Below, in pieces: positions 43,010 to 51,443 of a stretch of DNA of 64,000 bases. The translations under genes and the position numbers were made by a program. The notes under the pieces are model-generated. The model searched no databases. It was given only the letters and a program-made list of their open reading frames with translations, and was not told the DNA's origin. Numbering within the stretch: the first letter of the stretch is position 1; each line of letters starts with the position of its first letter. Source of the stretch: Arcicella sp034931005 (lineage in GTDB: Bacteria > Bacteroidota > Bacteroidia > Cytophagales > Spirosomataceae); contig NZ_JAYGIN010000010.1 of the NCBI RefSeq assembly GCF_034931005.1, forward strand, positions 62,001 through 126,000, given 5' to 3'.

Positions 43010-44291
43010 TTTTCTTATTTCTTATCAAATAAAAACCTCCTAATGAAACTAACATTCCCACAAAGAAAATCATTCCTAAAAATTGGTTGTAATAAATAAT
43101 CGCTATCATACAAATCAAAGATAAAACGAAAGCGACTATTGGGAAAATTGGATAAAAGGGAGCTTTGAAAGGACGCACCAAATGGGGTTCTTTTCGTCTC
43201 AAAACTATCAAACTCAACATACTAATTCCGTACATAATAACTGCTCCTAATACCGATAAAATGATGATTTGACTGATTGTTCCTGTAAAGATAGCAACAA
43301 AACCGACCAATCCACCGCCAATTAATGCCCAATGTGGTGTTTGAAATCGCTGATTGACTGCTGATAAAAATTTGGGTAAATATCCCGCACGAGCCAAAGC
43401 ATAAATTTGTCGAGAATAACTGATGGTATTACAATGAAATGAGGCTATCAGACCAAAAAGCCCAAGGCTGGCGAAGGCTTTTGCCCAATAATTATTACGT
43501 CCTAAAGTCATGGCGAGGGTTTCGGGCAAGGGATAATCAATGTTGCTTAAAAGTCGCCAATCGCCTACGCCAGCACTCAAAATCATCACGCCCAAAGCCA
43601 ATAAAACCAAAGTCAAAATACCCGAAATATAGGCTTTGGGAATGGTAGTATTGGGGTCTTTTACTTCTTCAGCAACCATGGCTACACCTTCAATTGCTAC
43701 AAAAAACCAAATGGCAAATGGGATTCCTGCAAAAATATTATCAGTAGTTAAAGTTGGTGGATTATGAGCTAAAAAGTTATCTGTTTTGAAAAATGGAAAA
43801 ATGATAGCCATGAAAATTACCAATTCTACCACAGAAAGAATGGTGACAATCAACGAAAAACGAGCGGATTCTTTTATTCCTAAAACATTGATGGCGATAA
43901 AAACAAAATATGTCCCGATGGCTACAGGAATTACGGGAATATTGGGATTCAAAAAATGCGTGTAACTCCCTAAAGCATAAGCAATTGCGGGCGGAGCAAG
44001 CAAAAAATCAACTAAAGTAGCAAAAGCAGCAATAAAACCGCCCAATGTTCCAAAAGCTCGACTGGCGTATTCAAAAGTACCTCCTGCGTCTGGAATTGCC
44101 GCCGTTAATTCGGTATAAGAGAATATAAAAGTGACGTACATAACGGTTACAATCAGTGTAGAAATCAAAAAACCGATTGTTCCAGAAGTTGCCCAACCAT
44201 AATTCCAACCAAAATACTCGCCTGATATTACCAAGCCTACCGCAATTGACCAAAGTTGTGTTGTATTGATTACTTTTTTGAGTTGGGACAT
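42996..44291 (-). CDS. APC-family permease, ethanolamine-permease-like
   Basis: I start at the ATG on 44291 (431 residues, MSQLKKVINTTQLWSIAVG). An upstream frame to 44378 translates a hairpin into 29 residues with no membrane-protein character. Twelve hydrophobic segments; the block LVISGEYFGWNYGWATSGTIGF and then AIPDAGGTFEYASRAFG is very close to ethanolamine permeases (Eat) of the APC superfamily. Probably imports ethanolamine or an amino acid; no ethanolamine-utilisation genes are nearby. First gene of the operon with haemoglobin and hydrolase. Confidence 0.88.
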   Translation of the reverse strand: MSQLKKVINTTQLWSIAVGLVISGEYFGWNYGWATSGTIGFLISTLIVTVMYVTFIFSYTELTAAIPDAGGTFEYASRAFGTLGGFIAAFATLVDFLLAPPAIAYALGSYTHFLNPNIPVIPVAIGTYFVFIAINVLGIKESARFSLIVTILSVVELVIFMAIIFPFFKTDNFLAHNPPTLTTDNIFAGIPFAIWFFVAIEGVAMVAEEVKDPNTTIPKAYISGILTLVLLALGVMILSAGVGDWRLLSNIDYPLPETLAMTLGRNNYWAKAFASLGLFGLIASFHCNTISYSRQIYALARAGYLPKFLSAVNQRFQTPHWALIGGGLVGFVAIFTGTISQIIILSVLGAVIMYGISMLSLIVLRRKEPHLVRPFKAPFYPIFPIVAFVLSLICMIAIIYYNQFLGMIFFVGMLVSLGGFYLIRNKKNARY

Positions 44292-44305
44292 ATTGATAGG
44301 TTTTA

Positions 44306-44367
44306 GGCTTTCAGCAATCGGCTGTCGACAATGTTTGTTGGTTGCTGATTGCCGAAAGCCGACAGCC
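44306..44367. repeat. Inverted repeats before the permease start
   Basis: GGCTTTCAGCAATC at 44306-44319 pairs with 44347-44360 (one wobble), and GGCTGTCG at 44320-44327 pairs with CGACAGCC at 44360-44367. Ends 15 nt from the chosen permease ATG on the minus strand. Confidence 0.75.
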
Positions 44368-44472
44368 ACAGTAGCCATAACAAATGTAAACGTTCAACAT
44401 TTTTTAGCCAACAATTTGCAGATTAATATTATCGTGAATAGCTTTGATAAGGAGTGCTAAAGTTTATGTTGC

Positions 44473-44517
44473 TATGGGTGAAATCGTTACTTATAAACTT
44501 ATAAACTCATAACCCAT
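44473..44517. repeat. Inverted element before the Na+ symporter
   Basis: ATGGGT at the left pairs with ACCCAT at the right of a 45-nt stretch rich in TTATAAACTCATAAC words, the same words as in 17877-18117. It ends 15 nt before the ATG at 44533. Confidence 0.65.
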
Positions 44518-44532
44518 CAACTCTTTTAGAAA

Positions 44533-46224
44533 ATGACAAATATTGACTGGTTAGTTTTATTGCTTACGTTAGGAGGAATTGTAGGATTCGGATTTTGGAA
44601 AGGGCGAATGTCCAAACAAAATATTGAAGGATATTTATTAGCTGACCGTCAAATGCCTTGGTATCATGTTACGCTTTCAGTAATGGCTACACAGGCGAGT
44701 GCAATCACGTTTTTGTCTGCTCCAGGGCAAGCCTACATCGACGGAATGCGATTTGTTCAGTTTTACTTCGGACTTCCTTTGGCGATGATTGTACTGTCGA
44801 TTACGTTCATTCCGATGTTCAAAAAGATGAAAGTCTTCACGGCTTATGAATTTCTGGAAGGACGTTTCGACCTCAAAACCAGAACCTTAACTTCATTTTT
44901 ATTTCTTCTTCCAAGGGCTTTATCAACGGGTGTAACCATTGCCGCACCTTCCATTATTTTATCAACTATTTTAGGTTGGAATTTATATTGGACGAATATC
45001 CTAACGGGTTCTGTCGTAACGGTTTACTGTTTATTTGGCGGTTCAAAAACCATTTCTTACACCCAATTGCAACAAATGTTCGTGGTTTTGGGCGGTATGT
45101 TTTTGGCGGGTTACATGGTTGTACATTTATTACCCGCCGAAATGGGTTTCGTAGATACGCTGAAAGTGGCAGGGAAAATGGGTAAATTAAATGTAATTGA
45201 CTGGAAATTTGATTTGAGTAATCGTTACAATGTTTGGTCGGGATTGATTGGTGGGTTCTTTTTGCAATTATCCTATTTCGGAACCGACCAATCGCAAGTT
45301 GGACGTTATCTTTCGGGAGAATCCGTTGGTGAAAGTCGCTTGGGTTTATTGATGAATGGTATTTTCAAAATCCCGATGCAATTCTTGATTTTATTAGTAG
45401 GCGTTTTGGTTTTTGTTTTCTATCAATTTCACGAAGCACCTCTATTTTTCAACAAAACGGTTTTACAAAAAGTAGAACAAACTACTGAATATCAAGAAAT
45501 TACTAAGAAAAATAAAGAAGTTTTTGAGCAAAAACAGTCGGCTGTAAATACCTTATTCACTGCCATTCAGACCAACGACGAAGCAGGTATCAATTCAGGA
45601 AGAACGGCAGTTTTAGCCGCTGATAAACAAGCCAACGGATTGCGAGAAGAGGTAAAAACCTTAATCAAAAAAACCGATGGAACGGCAGACACCAACGATA
45701 CCAATTACATTTTTCTGTCTTTCGTAACCAAATATTTACCACAAGGAATGGTTGGATTACTGATAGCCGTCATTTTATTAGCCTCGATGGGGTCAATGGC
45801 ATCAGCGTTCAGTTCGCTTACTTCGTGTACCATTGTGGATATTTACCAACGCATGATTCACCCAAAAGATTCGGAAAGACATTATCTGAATGCGTCTAAA
45901 ATCTCTACCTTATTTTGGGGGATTTTCTGCATTATTGTGGCTCAATTTACGGCAAACATTGGGAGTTTAATCGAAGCCGTAAACATTTTAGGTTCATGGT
46001 TTTACGGAACAATTTTGGGGGTATTTTTAGTAGCTTTTTACTTCAAATCTATCGGAAGTACGGCAGTATTTTGGGCAACTATTTTGGCTGAAATCGTAGT
46101 TATTTATACTTGGTGGATAGATTTAACGGCATTTTTATGGTTAAATCTCATTGGCTGTGTTTTGGTGATTGTGTTCGGTTATTTATTTCAAATGGTTGAA
46201 AATCAGTTGAAAAAGACGGTTTAG
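44533..46224 (+). CDS. Sodium:solute symporter (SSS family)
   Basis: A 563-residue membrane protein with about 13-15 TM helices. SSS features: N-terminal LVLLLTLGGIVGFGFWKG, YLLADRQMPWYHVTLSVMATQASAITFLSAPG with the Na2-site residues, and LSYFGTDQSQVGRYLSG. A long polar insert (about residues 305-400, EYQEITKKNKEVFEQKQSA...) lies between helices and looks like a coiled cytoplasmic or periplasmic loop; this is longer than in PutP-type members. Substrate unknown (sugars, carboxylates). Ends in a 4-bp overlap with the convergent Uma2 gene. Confidence 0.92.
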   Translation: MTNIDWLVLLLTLGGIVGFGFWKGRMSKQNIEGYLLADRQMPWYHVTLSVMATQASAITFLSAPGQAYIDGMRFVQFYFGLPLAMIVLSITFIPMFKKMKVFTAYEFLEGRFDLKTRTLTSFLFLLPRALSTGVTIAAPSIILSTILGWNLYWTNILTGSVVTVYCLFGGSKTISYTQLQQMFVVLGGMFLAGYMVVHLLPAEMGFVDTLKVAGKMGKLNVIDWKFDLSNRYNVWSGLIGGFFLQLSYFGTDQSQVGRYLSGESVGESRLGLLMNGIFKIPMQFLILLVGVLVFVFYQFHEAPLFFNKTVLQKVEQTTEYQEITKKNKEVFEQKQSAVNTLFTAIQTNDEAGINSGRTAVLAADKQANGLREEVKTLIKKTDGTADTNDTNYIFLSFVTKYLPQGMVGLLIAVILLASMGSMASAFSSLTSCTIVDIYQRMIHPKDSERHYLNASKISTLFWGIFCIIVAQFTANIGSLIEAVNILGSWFYGTILGVFLVAFYFKSIGSTAVFWATILAEIVVIYTWWIDLTAFLWLNLIGCVLVIVFGYLFQMVENQLKKTV

Positions 46225-46805
46225 AAAACACCTTCCGTCTCTTCATAAATACCTGATAAAGAAAGAGTTAAATCAATATTTTTAATTTCAATTGAGCCTT
46301 CTAAAGTGTCTGCTTCGGAAGCCAAAAACCAAAGCCCTAAATCATTCTCCTTTCGCATAACTTCCGCACGGATACTTGTAGAACTGATTAAAACATACTC
46401 TCTCAAACTCGGAATACTGCGATACAAAGCAAATTTTTCGCCTCTATCGTAAGCCTCCGTACTTTTTGAGAGAATTTCAATGATGATAACGGGATTAAGA
46501 ATAACATCTTTGCCGTCATCCAAAAACTTTTTATCACCACAAACCACCATTAAATCTGGGTAGGTATAAAGCGTATTTGCAGGAATATGGAGTTTCATAT
46601 CAGAGGAATAATGAGTACATTTTTTTCCTCTGAGATGATTAAATAATGCTCCAGAAATTCCTCTTGAAATCATATTATGATTTTCAGAAGCCCCAGCCAT
46701 CGCAAATATTTCTCCTTGAAAATATTCGCTTTTATAATTTGCCTCTCTTTCCAAATGCAAATATTCTTCGGGAGAGTAATGAGATATTTTAGGTAATGCA
46801 GACAT
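46221..46805 (-). CDS. Uma2-family putative endonuclease
   Basis: A 194-residue protein of the Uma2/DUF820 family, predicted to share the PD-(D/E)XK restriction-endonuclease fold. Visible: YSPEEYLHLEREANYKSEYFQGEIFAM, then YTYPDLMVVCG (Asp) and PVIIIEILSKSTEAYDRGEKFALY (Glu and Lys). Usually highly expanded in cyanobacteria and scattered in Bacteroidota; biological role unproven, perhaps part of defence or transposition. Stand-alone here; its stop codon overlaps the symporter stop on the other strand. Confidence 0.88.
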   Translation of the reverse strand: MSALPKISHYSPEEYLHLEREANYKSEYFQGEIFAMAGASENHNMISRGISGALFNHLRGKKCTHYSSDMKLHIPANTLYTYPDLMVVCGDKKFLDDGKDVILNPVIIIEILSKSTEAYDRGEKFALYRSIPSLREYVLISSTSIRAEVMRKENDLGLWFLASEADTLEGSIEIKNIDLTLSLSGIYEETEGVF

Positions 46806-46856
46806 TGTATTGACGATTTAATTCATTTAAGAAATTACTAATGCTCGAATTTACAC

Positions 46857-46896
46857 AAAAAGGCTCTTGAATTTTAATATCAAGAGCCTTTTTCTA
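46857..46896. terminator. Bidirectional terminator after greA
   Basis: 14-bp stem AAAAAGGCTCTTGA/TCAAGAGCCTTTTT with a 9-nt loop (46857-46893); A and T runs on both sides. Confidence 0.9.
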
Positions 46897-46916
46897 TCTA
46901 TAAATCTAAAGAAATA

Positions 46917-47390
46917 TTATCGAGTAATTTCTAAAATTTCAAACTCAACTAAGCCCGCAGGAGCTTGAATTTGAGCTGTATCACCCACTGATTTTCCGAA
47001 AAGACCTTTTCCGAAAGGTGATGAATTAGAAATTTTACCTGCTTTCAAGTCCGCTTCTTCTTCCGAAACAATCGTATAAACCACTTCCATACCGCTTTTT
47101 TTGTTACGGATTTTCACTTTTGATAAAATTGAAACTTTAGAAGTATCAATATTCGTCTCATCCATCACTCGGGCGTTTGCAACGATTTCGTTCATTTTAG
47201 AAATCTTCAATTCCAATAAACCTTGAGCATCTTTAGCGGCATCATATTCGGCATTTTCACTAAGGTCGCCTTTGTCACGAGCCTCCGCAATTTGTTTTGC
47301 CATATCTGCACGCCCTTGACTTTTAAGGAACTGTAATTCAGCTCTTAATTCGTCTAATTTCTCTTGTGTATAGTATTGAAACTTCGCCAT
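46917..47390 (-). CDS. greA: Transcription elongation factor GreA
   Basis: A 157-residue GreA. The N-terminal coiled coil reaches into the RNA polymerase secondary channel and stimulates cleavage of backtracked RNA; its acidic tip is in ARDKGDLSENAEYDAAKDAQ. The C-terminal FKBP-like domain ends FGKSVGDTAQIQAPAGLVEFEILEI. Normal length. The upstream region of 200 nt contains a full consensus promoter followed by an intrinsic terminator, so greA may be preceded by an attenuated leader or a separate small RNA. Confidence 0.97.
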   Translation of the reverse strand: MAKFQYYTQEKLDELRAELQFLKSQGRADMAKQIAEARDKGDLSENAEYDAAKDAQGLLELKISKMNEIVANARVMDETNIDTSKVSILSKVKIRNKKSGMEVVYTIVSEEEADLKAGKISNSSPFGKGLFGKSVGDTAQIQAPAGLVEFEILEITR

Positions 47391-47473
47391 AATTGGGTAT
47401 TAATTTCTGAAATTCTAAATGATGATTAAATAAAAAATACTGGAAATTGCCCAGCAAAAAACGTTATTATTTA

Positions 47474-47503
47474 CAAACAAAAAGAACGGCTTTTGACCGT
47501 TCT
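47474..47503 (-). terminator. Intrinsic terminator upstream of greA
   Basis: On the minus strand AGAACGG, loop TCAAAAG, CCGTTCT, then TTTTG and further T-rich sequence. It lies between the promoter at 47597-47627 and the greA start. Confidence 0.75.
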
Positions 47504-47596
47504 ACAAGATTTTTTATGACCTTTGCAGAAGCATCAATTAGTATATAAAATTACCTGTTTCTCTTTTCGTTGCATTTGTTGTAAAATTTTGAACAA
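47504..47596 (-). ncRNA. Candidate small RNA or attenuated leader of greA
   Basis: Between the promoter and the terminator lie about 100 nt. They include a hairpin TTGTTG/CAACAA next to the start and a 13-codon frame (MQRKEKQVILYTN) that ends before the terminator, an arrangement compatible with attenuation. No known riboswitch recognised. Confidence 0.4.
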
Positions 47597-47627
47597 CAAA
47601 ATTACAAAAACGATTAACGATTTCAAA
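47597..47627 (-). promoter_or_regulatory. Consensus promoter upstream of greA
   Basis: Reading the minus strand: TTTG (47624-47627), exactly 19 bp, TAATTTTG (47597-47604). The best match to the Bacteroidota consensus in the window. Confidence 0.75.
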
Positions 47628-47829
47628 GGTTTTTTTTCACACAGCTTATTTAATTTGATTGTTGAATATCAATAAGCTAATTCAGACTCTTCAAGAAAGT
47701 AAAACCATATTTAAAGAGCATCTAAATGAAACGCCCATATCAAGATTTTGATACCCCAATAGACGATGAGGCGTTCCAACTATGCGTTCCAAACTGATAC
47801 CTTTGAAAATGACTAAACATTATAATCAG

Positions 47830-48771
47830 ATGAAAATAATTTTTATGGGAACTCCCGACTTTGCCGTTGAGAGTTTACGCATTTTAGTAGAAAATAATTA
47901 TAACGTCGTAGCAGTTATTACGGCTCCTGATAAACCCATCGGGCGAGGACAAAAATTAGGTATGTCGGCGGTAAAAGAGTATGTTTTAGCAAATGCTCCA
48001 CACATCCCAATTTTACAACCCGAAAAATTGAAAAATCCAGACTTTTTAGCCGAACTAAAAAGCTACCAAGCTGATTTACAAATCGTTGTAGCTTTCAGAA
48101 TGTTACCAGAAGTCGTTTGGGCAATGCCATCATTGGGGACTTTTAATTTACATGGTTCGCTATTACCGCAGTATCGTGGGGCTGCTCCGATTAACTGGGC
48201 AATTATCAATGGTGAAACGGAAACAGGCGTAACAACTTTCTTTTTGAAACAAGATATTGATACTGGTTCAATTATTTTTCAAGAAAAAGAAACGATTGCT
48301 CTAACTGATAATGTTGGTGATGTTTATGTGCGACTCATGCACAAAGGGGCGGATTTGGTTTTGAAAACGGTTAAGGCTATCGAAGCAGGAAATTATCCGC
48401 AAGAACCACAAGATGAATCGGTACATCTGAATCACGCTCCTAAGATTTTTAAGGAAACTTGTCAAATCGACTGGAATCAGCCCGTGAAGAAAATTTATGA
48501 TTTCATTCGTGGACTTTCGCCTTACCCTGTGGCTTGGACGATGTTGAATGATAAAACTTGTCGGATTTATGAGGCGAAAATATTAGAAGCGGAAGACCCC
48601 ACCCAACCCTCCCCAATGGAGAGGGCTTCAGAGGCTGGTTCATACACAACCGATGGCAAGAAATATATCCATTTTCAATGTGTTGACGGAATTTTAGCTA
48701 TTGAAAACTTACAATTGGAAGGTAAAAAACGCATGGGAATTGAGGAATTTTTAAGAGGATATAGATTATAA
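47830..48771 (+). CDS. fmt: Methionyl-tRNA formyltransferase
   Basis: I start at the ATG on 47830 (MKIIFMGTPDFAVESL), the family N-terminus; 16 extra residues in the longer frame are not conserved. It formylates initiator Met-tRNA using 10-formyl-tetrahydrofolate. The catalytic region is NLHGSLLPQYRGAAPINWAI. At residues about 256-270, in the linker of the C-terminal domain, there is an insertion DPTQPSPMERASEAG whose DNA (48595-48631) matches a palindromic repeat family also found in the photolyase gene; the frame is kept. The rest of the C-terminal domain follows normally. Confidence 0.96.
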   Translation: MKIIFMGTPDFAVESLRILVENNYNVVAVITAPDKPIGRGQKLGMSAVKEYVLANAPHIPILQPEKLKNPDFLAELKSYQADLQIVVAFRMLPEVVWAMPSLGTFNLHGSLLPQYRGAAPINWAIINGETETGVTTFFLKQDIDTGSIIFQEKETIALTDNVGDVYVRLMHKGADLVLKTVKAIEAGNYPQEPQDESVHLNHAPKIFKETCQIDWNQPVKKIYDFIRGLSPYPVAWTMLNDKTCRIYEAKILEAEDPTQPSPMERASEAGSYTTDGKKYIHFQCVDGILAIENLQLEGKKRMGIEEFLRGYRL

Positions 48772-48821
48772 AATATAATTATTCAAAATTAGCATACAGC
48801 GATTTTAAATCATTAACCAAT

Positions 48822-48839
48822 ACGATTCAGGAGAATCGT
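48822..48839. repeat. Isolated copy of the CGATTC-GAATCG palindrome before the acyl-CoA dehydrogenase
   Basis: ACGATTC, AGGA, GAATCGT. It is followed by GATACATTTC and the ATG at 48850. Palindrome sequence, the TACATTT tail and the distance to the start codon match the units of the array at 56113-56383. Confidence 0.8.
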
Positions 48840-48849
48840 GATACATTTC

Positions 48850-50688
48850 ATGGCTACTCAATTCTTCTCCAAACGAAATTTACAATTCCTTCTGTACGAA
48901 GTATTTGATGCTGAATCACTTACACAATACGAATATTTCCAAGACCACGCTCGTGAAACCTTTGACATGGTGTTGGATTCGGCGGAGCAGATTGCGGAAA
49001 AACTTTTGAAACCACTCCTCACGGAAATGGATAGAAAAGAACCGCAATTGGTGGACGGTAAAATCAGAATTCACGAAGGAATGTTTCCGATTTTGAAAAA
49101 ATTTGGAGAAGATGGCTGGATAAATGCAGGTTTTTCTTACGATGAAGGTGGACAACAAATTCCTGCTATAATACTCAATTCTGCGGCTTTTATTTTTCAA
49201 GCTGCCAATTATTCGGCTTCAGTTTTTCCATTTTTAACTTCTGGAGCTGCAAATTTGATTCGTAGTTTTGGCTCGGAAGCATTAAAAAATACCTACACGC
49301 CCAATATGTATGCAGGTGTGTGGCAAGGTACAATGGCATTGACCGAACCCGATGCAGGAAGTTCGCTTTCGGATATTTCCACCACCGCAGAACCAACCGA
49401 CCAAGAAGCGGAGTGCCGCCCAAGCGTTTACAAAATAAAAGGACAAAAAATATACATTTCTGCGGGCGACCACGATGGTTGCGAAAACGTAATTCACCTC
49501 ATGCTCGCCAAAATAAAAGGTGGTCCAGCGGGTGCAAAAGGAATATCGTTGTTTGTCGTCCCACAGAAAAGAGTTGAGGAGTTAAGTGTAATGGGGAATG
49601 AGGAAACGTCACAATTAATTAACAACGACGTAATTACCGCAGGCGTTTATCATAAAATGGGTTATAAAGGAGCTCCAATTGCTCATTTAATGGTTGGCTC
49701 GAATGATAATACTTTGGGATATTTAGTTGGCGAACCACACAAAGGACTTACGTATATGTTCCAAATGATGAATGAGGCTCGGATTGGTGTGGGTATGAAC
49801 GCCACCGCTATCGGGACGGCTGCGTATTATGCGTCATTGGAATATGCGAAGGAACGTCCGCAAGGTAGAATTATTTCGGATAAAGACGTAACTAAGCCAC
49901 AAGTCCAAATCATTCGTCATGCCGATGTGAAACGGATGTTGTTATTCCAAAAAGCAGTTGTGGAAGGCTCTTTGTCGCTTTTGGTACAATGTTCAATGTA
50001 TGCCGATTTAGCTCATGTAACTGAGGGAGAAGAACGTGAAAACTATCATTTATTGTTAGATTTACTCACGCCCATTGCTAAATCGTACCCTTCGGAAATG
50101 TGTTGTTTGACAACTTCCGCCGCCGTTCAGATTTTGGGTGGGGCAGGTTATACAACGGATTTTCCCGTAGAACAATTCTACCGTGAAGCAAGAATTCACC
50201 CGATTCACGAAGGCACGACAGCCATTCATGGTTTAGATTTATTGGGCAGAAAAATCATTATTAAGAATGGTAAGTCACTTCAATTATTGGTAACTGAAAT
50301 ATTGAAAACGATTGAAAAAGCCAATCAATTTGAGAAATTAAAGCCTTTTGCTCAGAAATTACAACATTATTTAGGTAAAACGGACAGCATAACCCGACAC
50401 CTTTTGGGCTTGGCAAGTAAGGATTTAGAAATCTTTTTGTCAGACGCTACTTTATATTTAGAACTATTCGGAATTATGACAATTGCTTGGCAATGGTTAG
50501 TGCAAAGTATCAAGGCAGAAGAAGCTCTACAAGCAGGCACATCGGGCGATGAAGAGAATTTCTATCAAGGTAAAATCTTTACGTTACGATATTTTTATGA
50601 ATACGAATTAGTAAAAATTGATGCTTTGATGAAACGACTTTTGAGTGAAGATAATGTGACGGTGGAAATGAAGGCGGAGTGGTTTTAG
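48850..50688 (+). CDS. Acyl-CoA dehydrogenase family protein
   Basis: A 612-residue flavoprotein from the ATG at 48850; the GTG at 48838 overlaps the palindrome and adds four residues. Motifs: MALTEPDAGSSLSDI (FAD and substrate loop), VPQKRVEELSVMGNEETSQL, MMNEARIGVGMNATAIG and, near the C-terminus, IHPIHEGTTAIHGLDLLGRK. Length and the LLYEVFDAESL N-terminus fit the long acyl-CoA dehydrogenase class with an extra C-terminal helical domain (AidB/DmdC-like). Probably acts in fatty-acid beta-oxidation on an unknown acyl-CoA. Confidence 0.93.
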   Translation: MATQFFSKRNLQFLLYEVFDAESLTQYEYFQDHARETFDMVLDSAEQIAEKLLKPLLTEMDRKEPQLVDGKIRIHEGMFPILKKFGEDGWINAGFSYDEGGQQIPAIILNSAAFIFQAANYSASVFPFLTSGAANLIRSFGSEALKNTYTPNMYAGVWQGTMALTEPDAGSSLSDISTTAEPTDQEAECRPSVYKIKGQKIYISAGDHDGCENVIHLMLAKIKGGPAGAKGISLFVVPQKRVEELSVMGNEETSQLINNDVITAGVYHKMGYKGAPIAHLMVGSNDNTLGYLVGEPHKGLTYMFQMMNEARIGVGMNATAIGTAAYYASLEYAKERPQGRIISDKDVTKPQVQIIRHADVKRMLLFQKAVVEGSLSLLVQCSMYADLAHVTEGEERENYHLLLDLLTPIAKSYPSEMCCLTTSAAVQILGGAGYTTDFPVEQFYREARIHPIHEGTTAIHGLDLLGRKIIIKNGKSLQLLVTEILKTIEKANQFEKLKPFAQKLQHYLGKTDSITRHLLGLASKDLEIFLSDATLYLELFGIMTIAWQWLVQSIKAEEALQAGTSGDEENFYQGKIFTLRYFYEYELVKIDALMKRLLSEDNVTVEMKAEWF

Positions 50689-50705
50689 AGTTGTTTTGGA
50701 TTACT

Positions 50706-50873
50706 CAGTCGATTGCCTAATGTCATCAAGTTAAGGATTATAAGAAGTGCAATTTGGTGCAACCTTCCCGAAAGTTTAACCCACAAAGGAATTGTTTCGG
50801 GAAGGTAAATAGTTTAAAAATAAAACAACTCCTTACAAATTCTCTTAACTTAATGACATTAGGCAAGCGACTG
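50706..50873. repeat. Nested inverted element A, right side of the 184-residue gene
   Basis: Outer arms 50706-50737 and 50843-50873 (GTCGATTGCCTAATGTCAT with ATGACATTAGGCAAGCGAC, few mismatches); inner perfect CCTTCCCGAAA at 50763-50773 and TTTCGGGAAGG at 50795-50805. The inner hairpin matches the one at 20969-21001. Confidence 0.85.
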
Positions 50874-50887
50874 CGGGGAATTGAGCT

Positions 50888-51442
50888 CTAAATACTTTTA
50901 GGTTCCCATCTTCCACGGCTTTTTCTTTTTTCAATCTGATGTTTTACTAAATCAACTATTGCTAAATCATCGTTTGTTAGTAAACCTTCCAATGCATTAA
51001 TATTATATGGCTCAGGTTGTGCACCAATTGCGTAAATAATTTTTCTTAAATAAGGATACTTTACATCATCGTTTTGTAAGTATTCTGGAACATTACTAAC
51101 TGCCTCAATCAAGGGATTTATAAAAGATTTATTATCGTTAAAATAAGTCTGAAACGCAGAAGCTATATTATCATGACCAAAATGTCCATCAACAAGTAAA
51201 TAACGACCAAACAAACTCCCTTCTTCGGTCTTTGCAAATTCTTTGGGAATGCTCCAAAGTACAATTTCGAAACGTTGATTTTTTTTATTGGTTATGAAGC
51301 TATCCAAATAAGACTCTATTTCTTGTATGGAAACTCTAAAAGGGAATTTATTTTCAAATTCCTCTTCCGAAATTAATCCTAAGATACATTCGTCAATTAA
51401 TGCTAATTCTTTTTCTTTAAGTTGTCTCATTCTACTTTTCAT
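50888..51442 (-). CDS. Protein of unknown function between two related hairpins
   Basis: A 184-residue soluble protein, no signal peptide, not recognised. It begins with a helical MKSRMRQLKEKELALIDECIL, has a middle stretch with EFAKTEEGSLFGRYLLVDGHFGHDNIAS in parts, and ends in a charged helix (VKHQIEKRKSRGRWEPK). General look of stand-alone immunity-type or HEAT-like small proteins, but that is impression only. It is flanked on both sides by elements with the same outer arm (CAGTCGCT..., GCCTAATGTCATTAAGTTAAG), which suggests that gene and flanks have moved or been duplicated together. Confidence 0.6.
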   Translation of the reverse strand: MKSRMRQLKEKELALIDECILGLISEEEFENKFPFRVSIQEIESYLDSFITNKKNQRFEIVLWSIPKEFAKTEEGSLFGRYLLVDGHFGHDNIASAFQTYFNDNKSFINPLIEAVSNVPEYLQNDDVKYPYLRKIIYAIGAQPEPYNINALEGLLTNDDLAIVDLVKHQIEKRKSRGRWEPKSI

Positions 51443-51443
51443 G

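Larger units (their letters stand above)
47391..47829. other. Gene-free region between greA and fmt
   Basis: Contains the minus-strand promoter and terminator described separately. The plus-strand half has a 23-codon frame at 47726-47797 (MKRPYQDFDTPIDDEAFQL, ends CVPN) overlapping the fmt leader, which is too short to support. Nothing else recognised. Confidence 0.5.

Noticed and set aside
42996..44378. Longer permease start at 44378.
   Set aside because: The extra 29 residues translate the inverted repeat at 44306-44367, and the family N-terminus begins at the ATG on 44291.
47726..47797. 23-codon frame before fmt.
   Set aside because: Too short, no promoter element at proper distance, overlaps the fmt leader.
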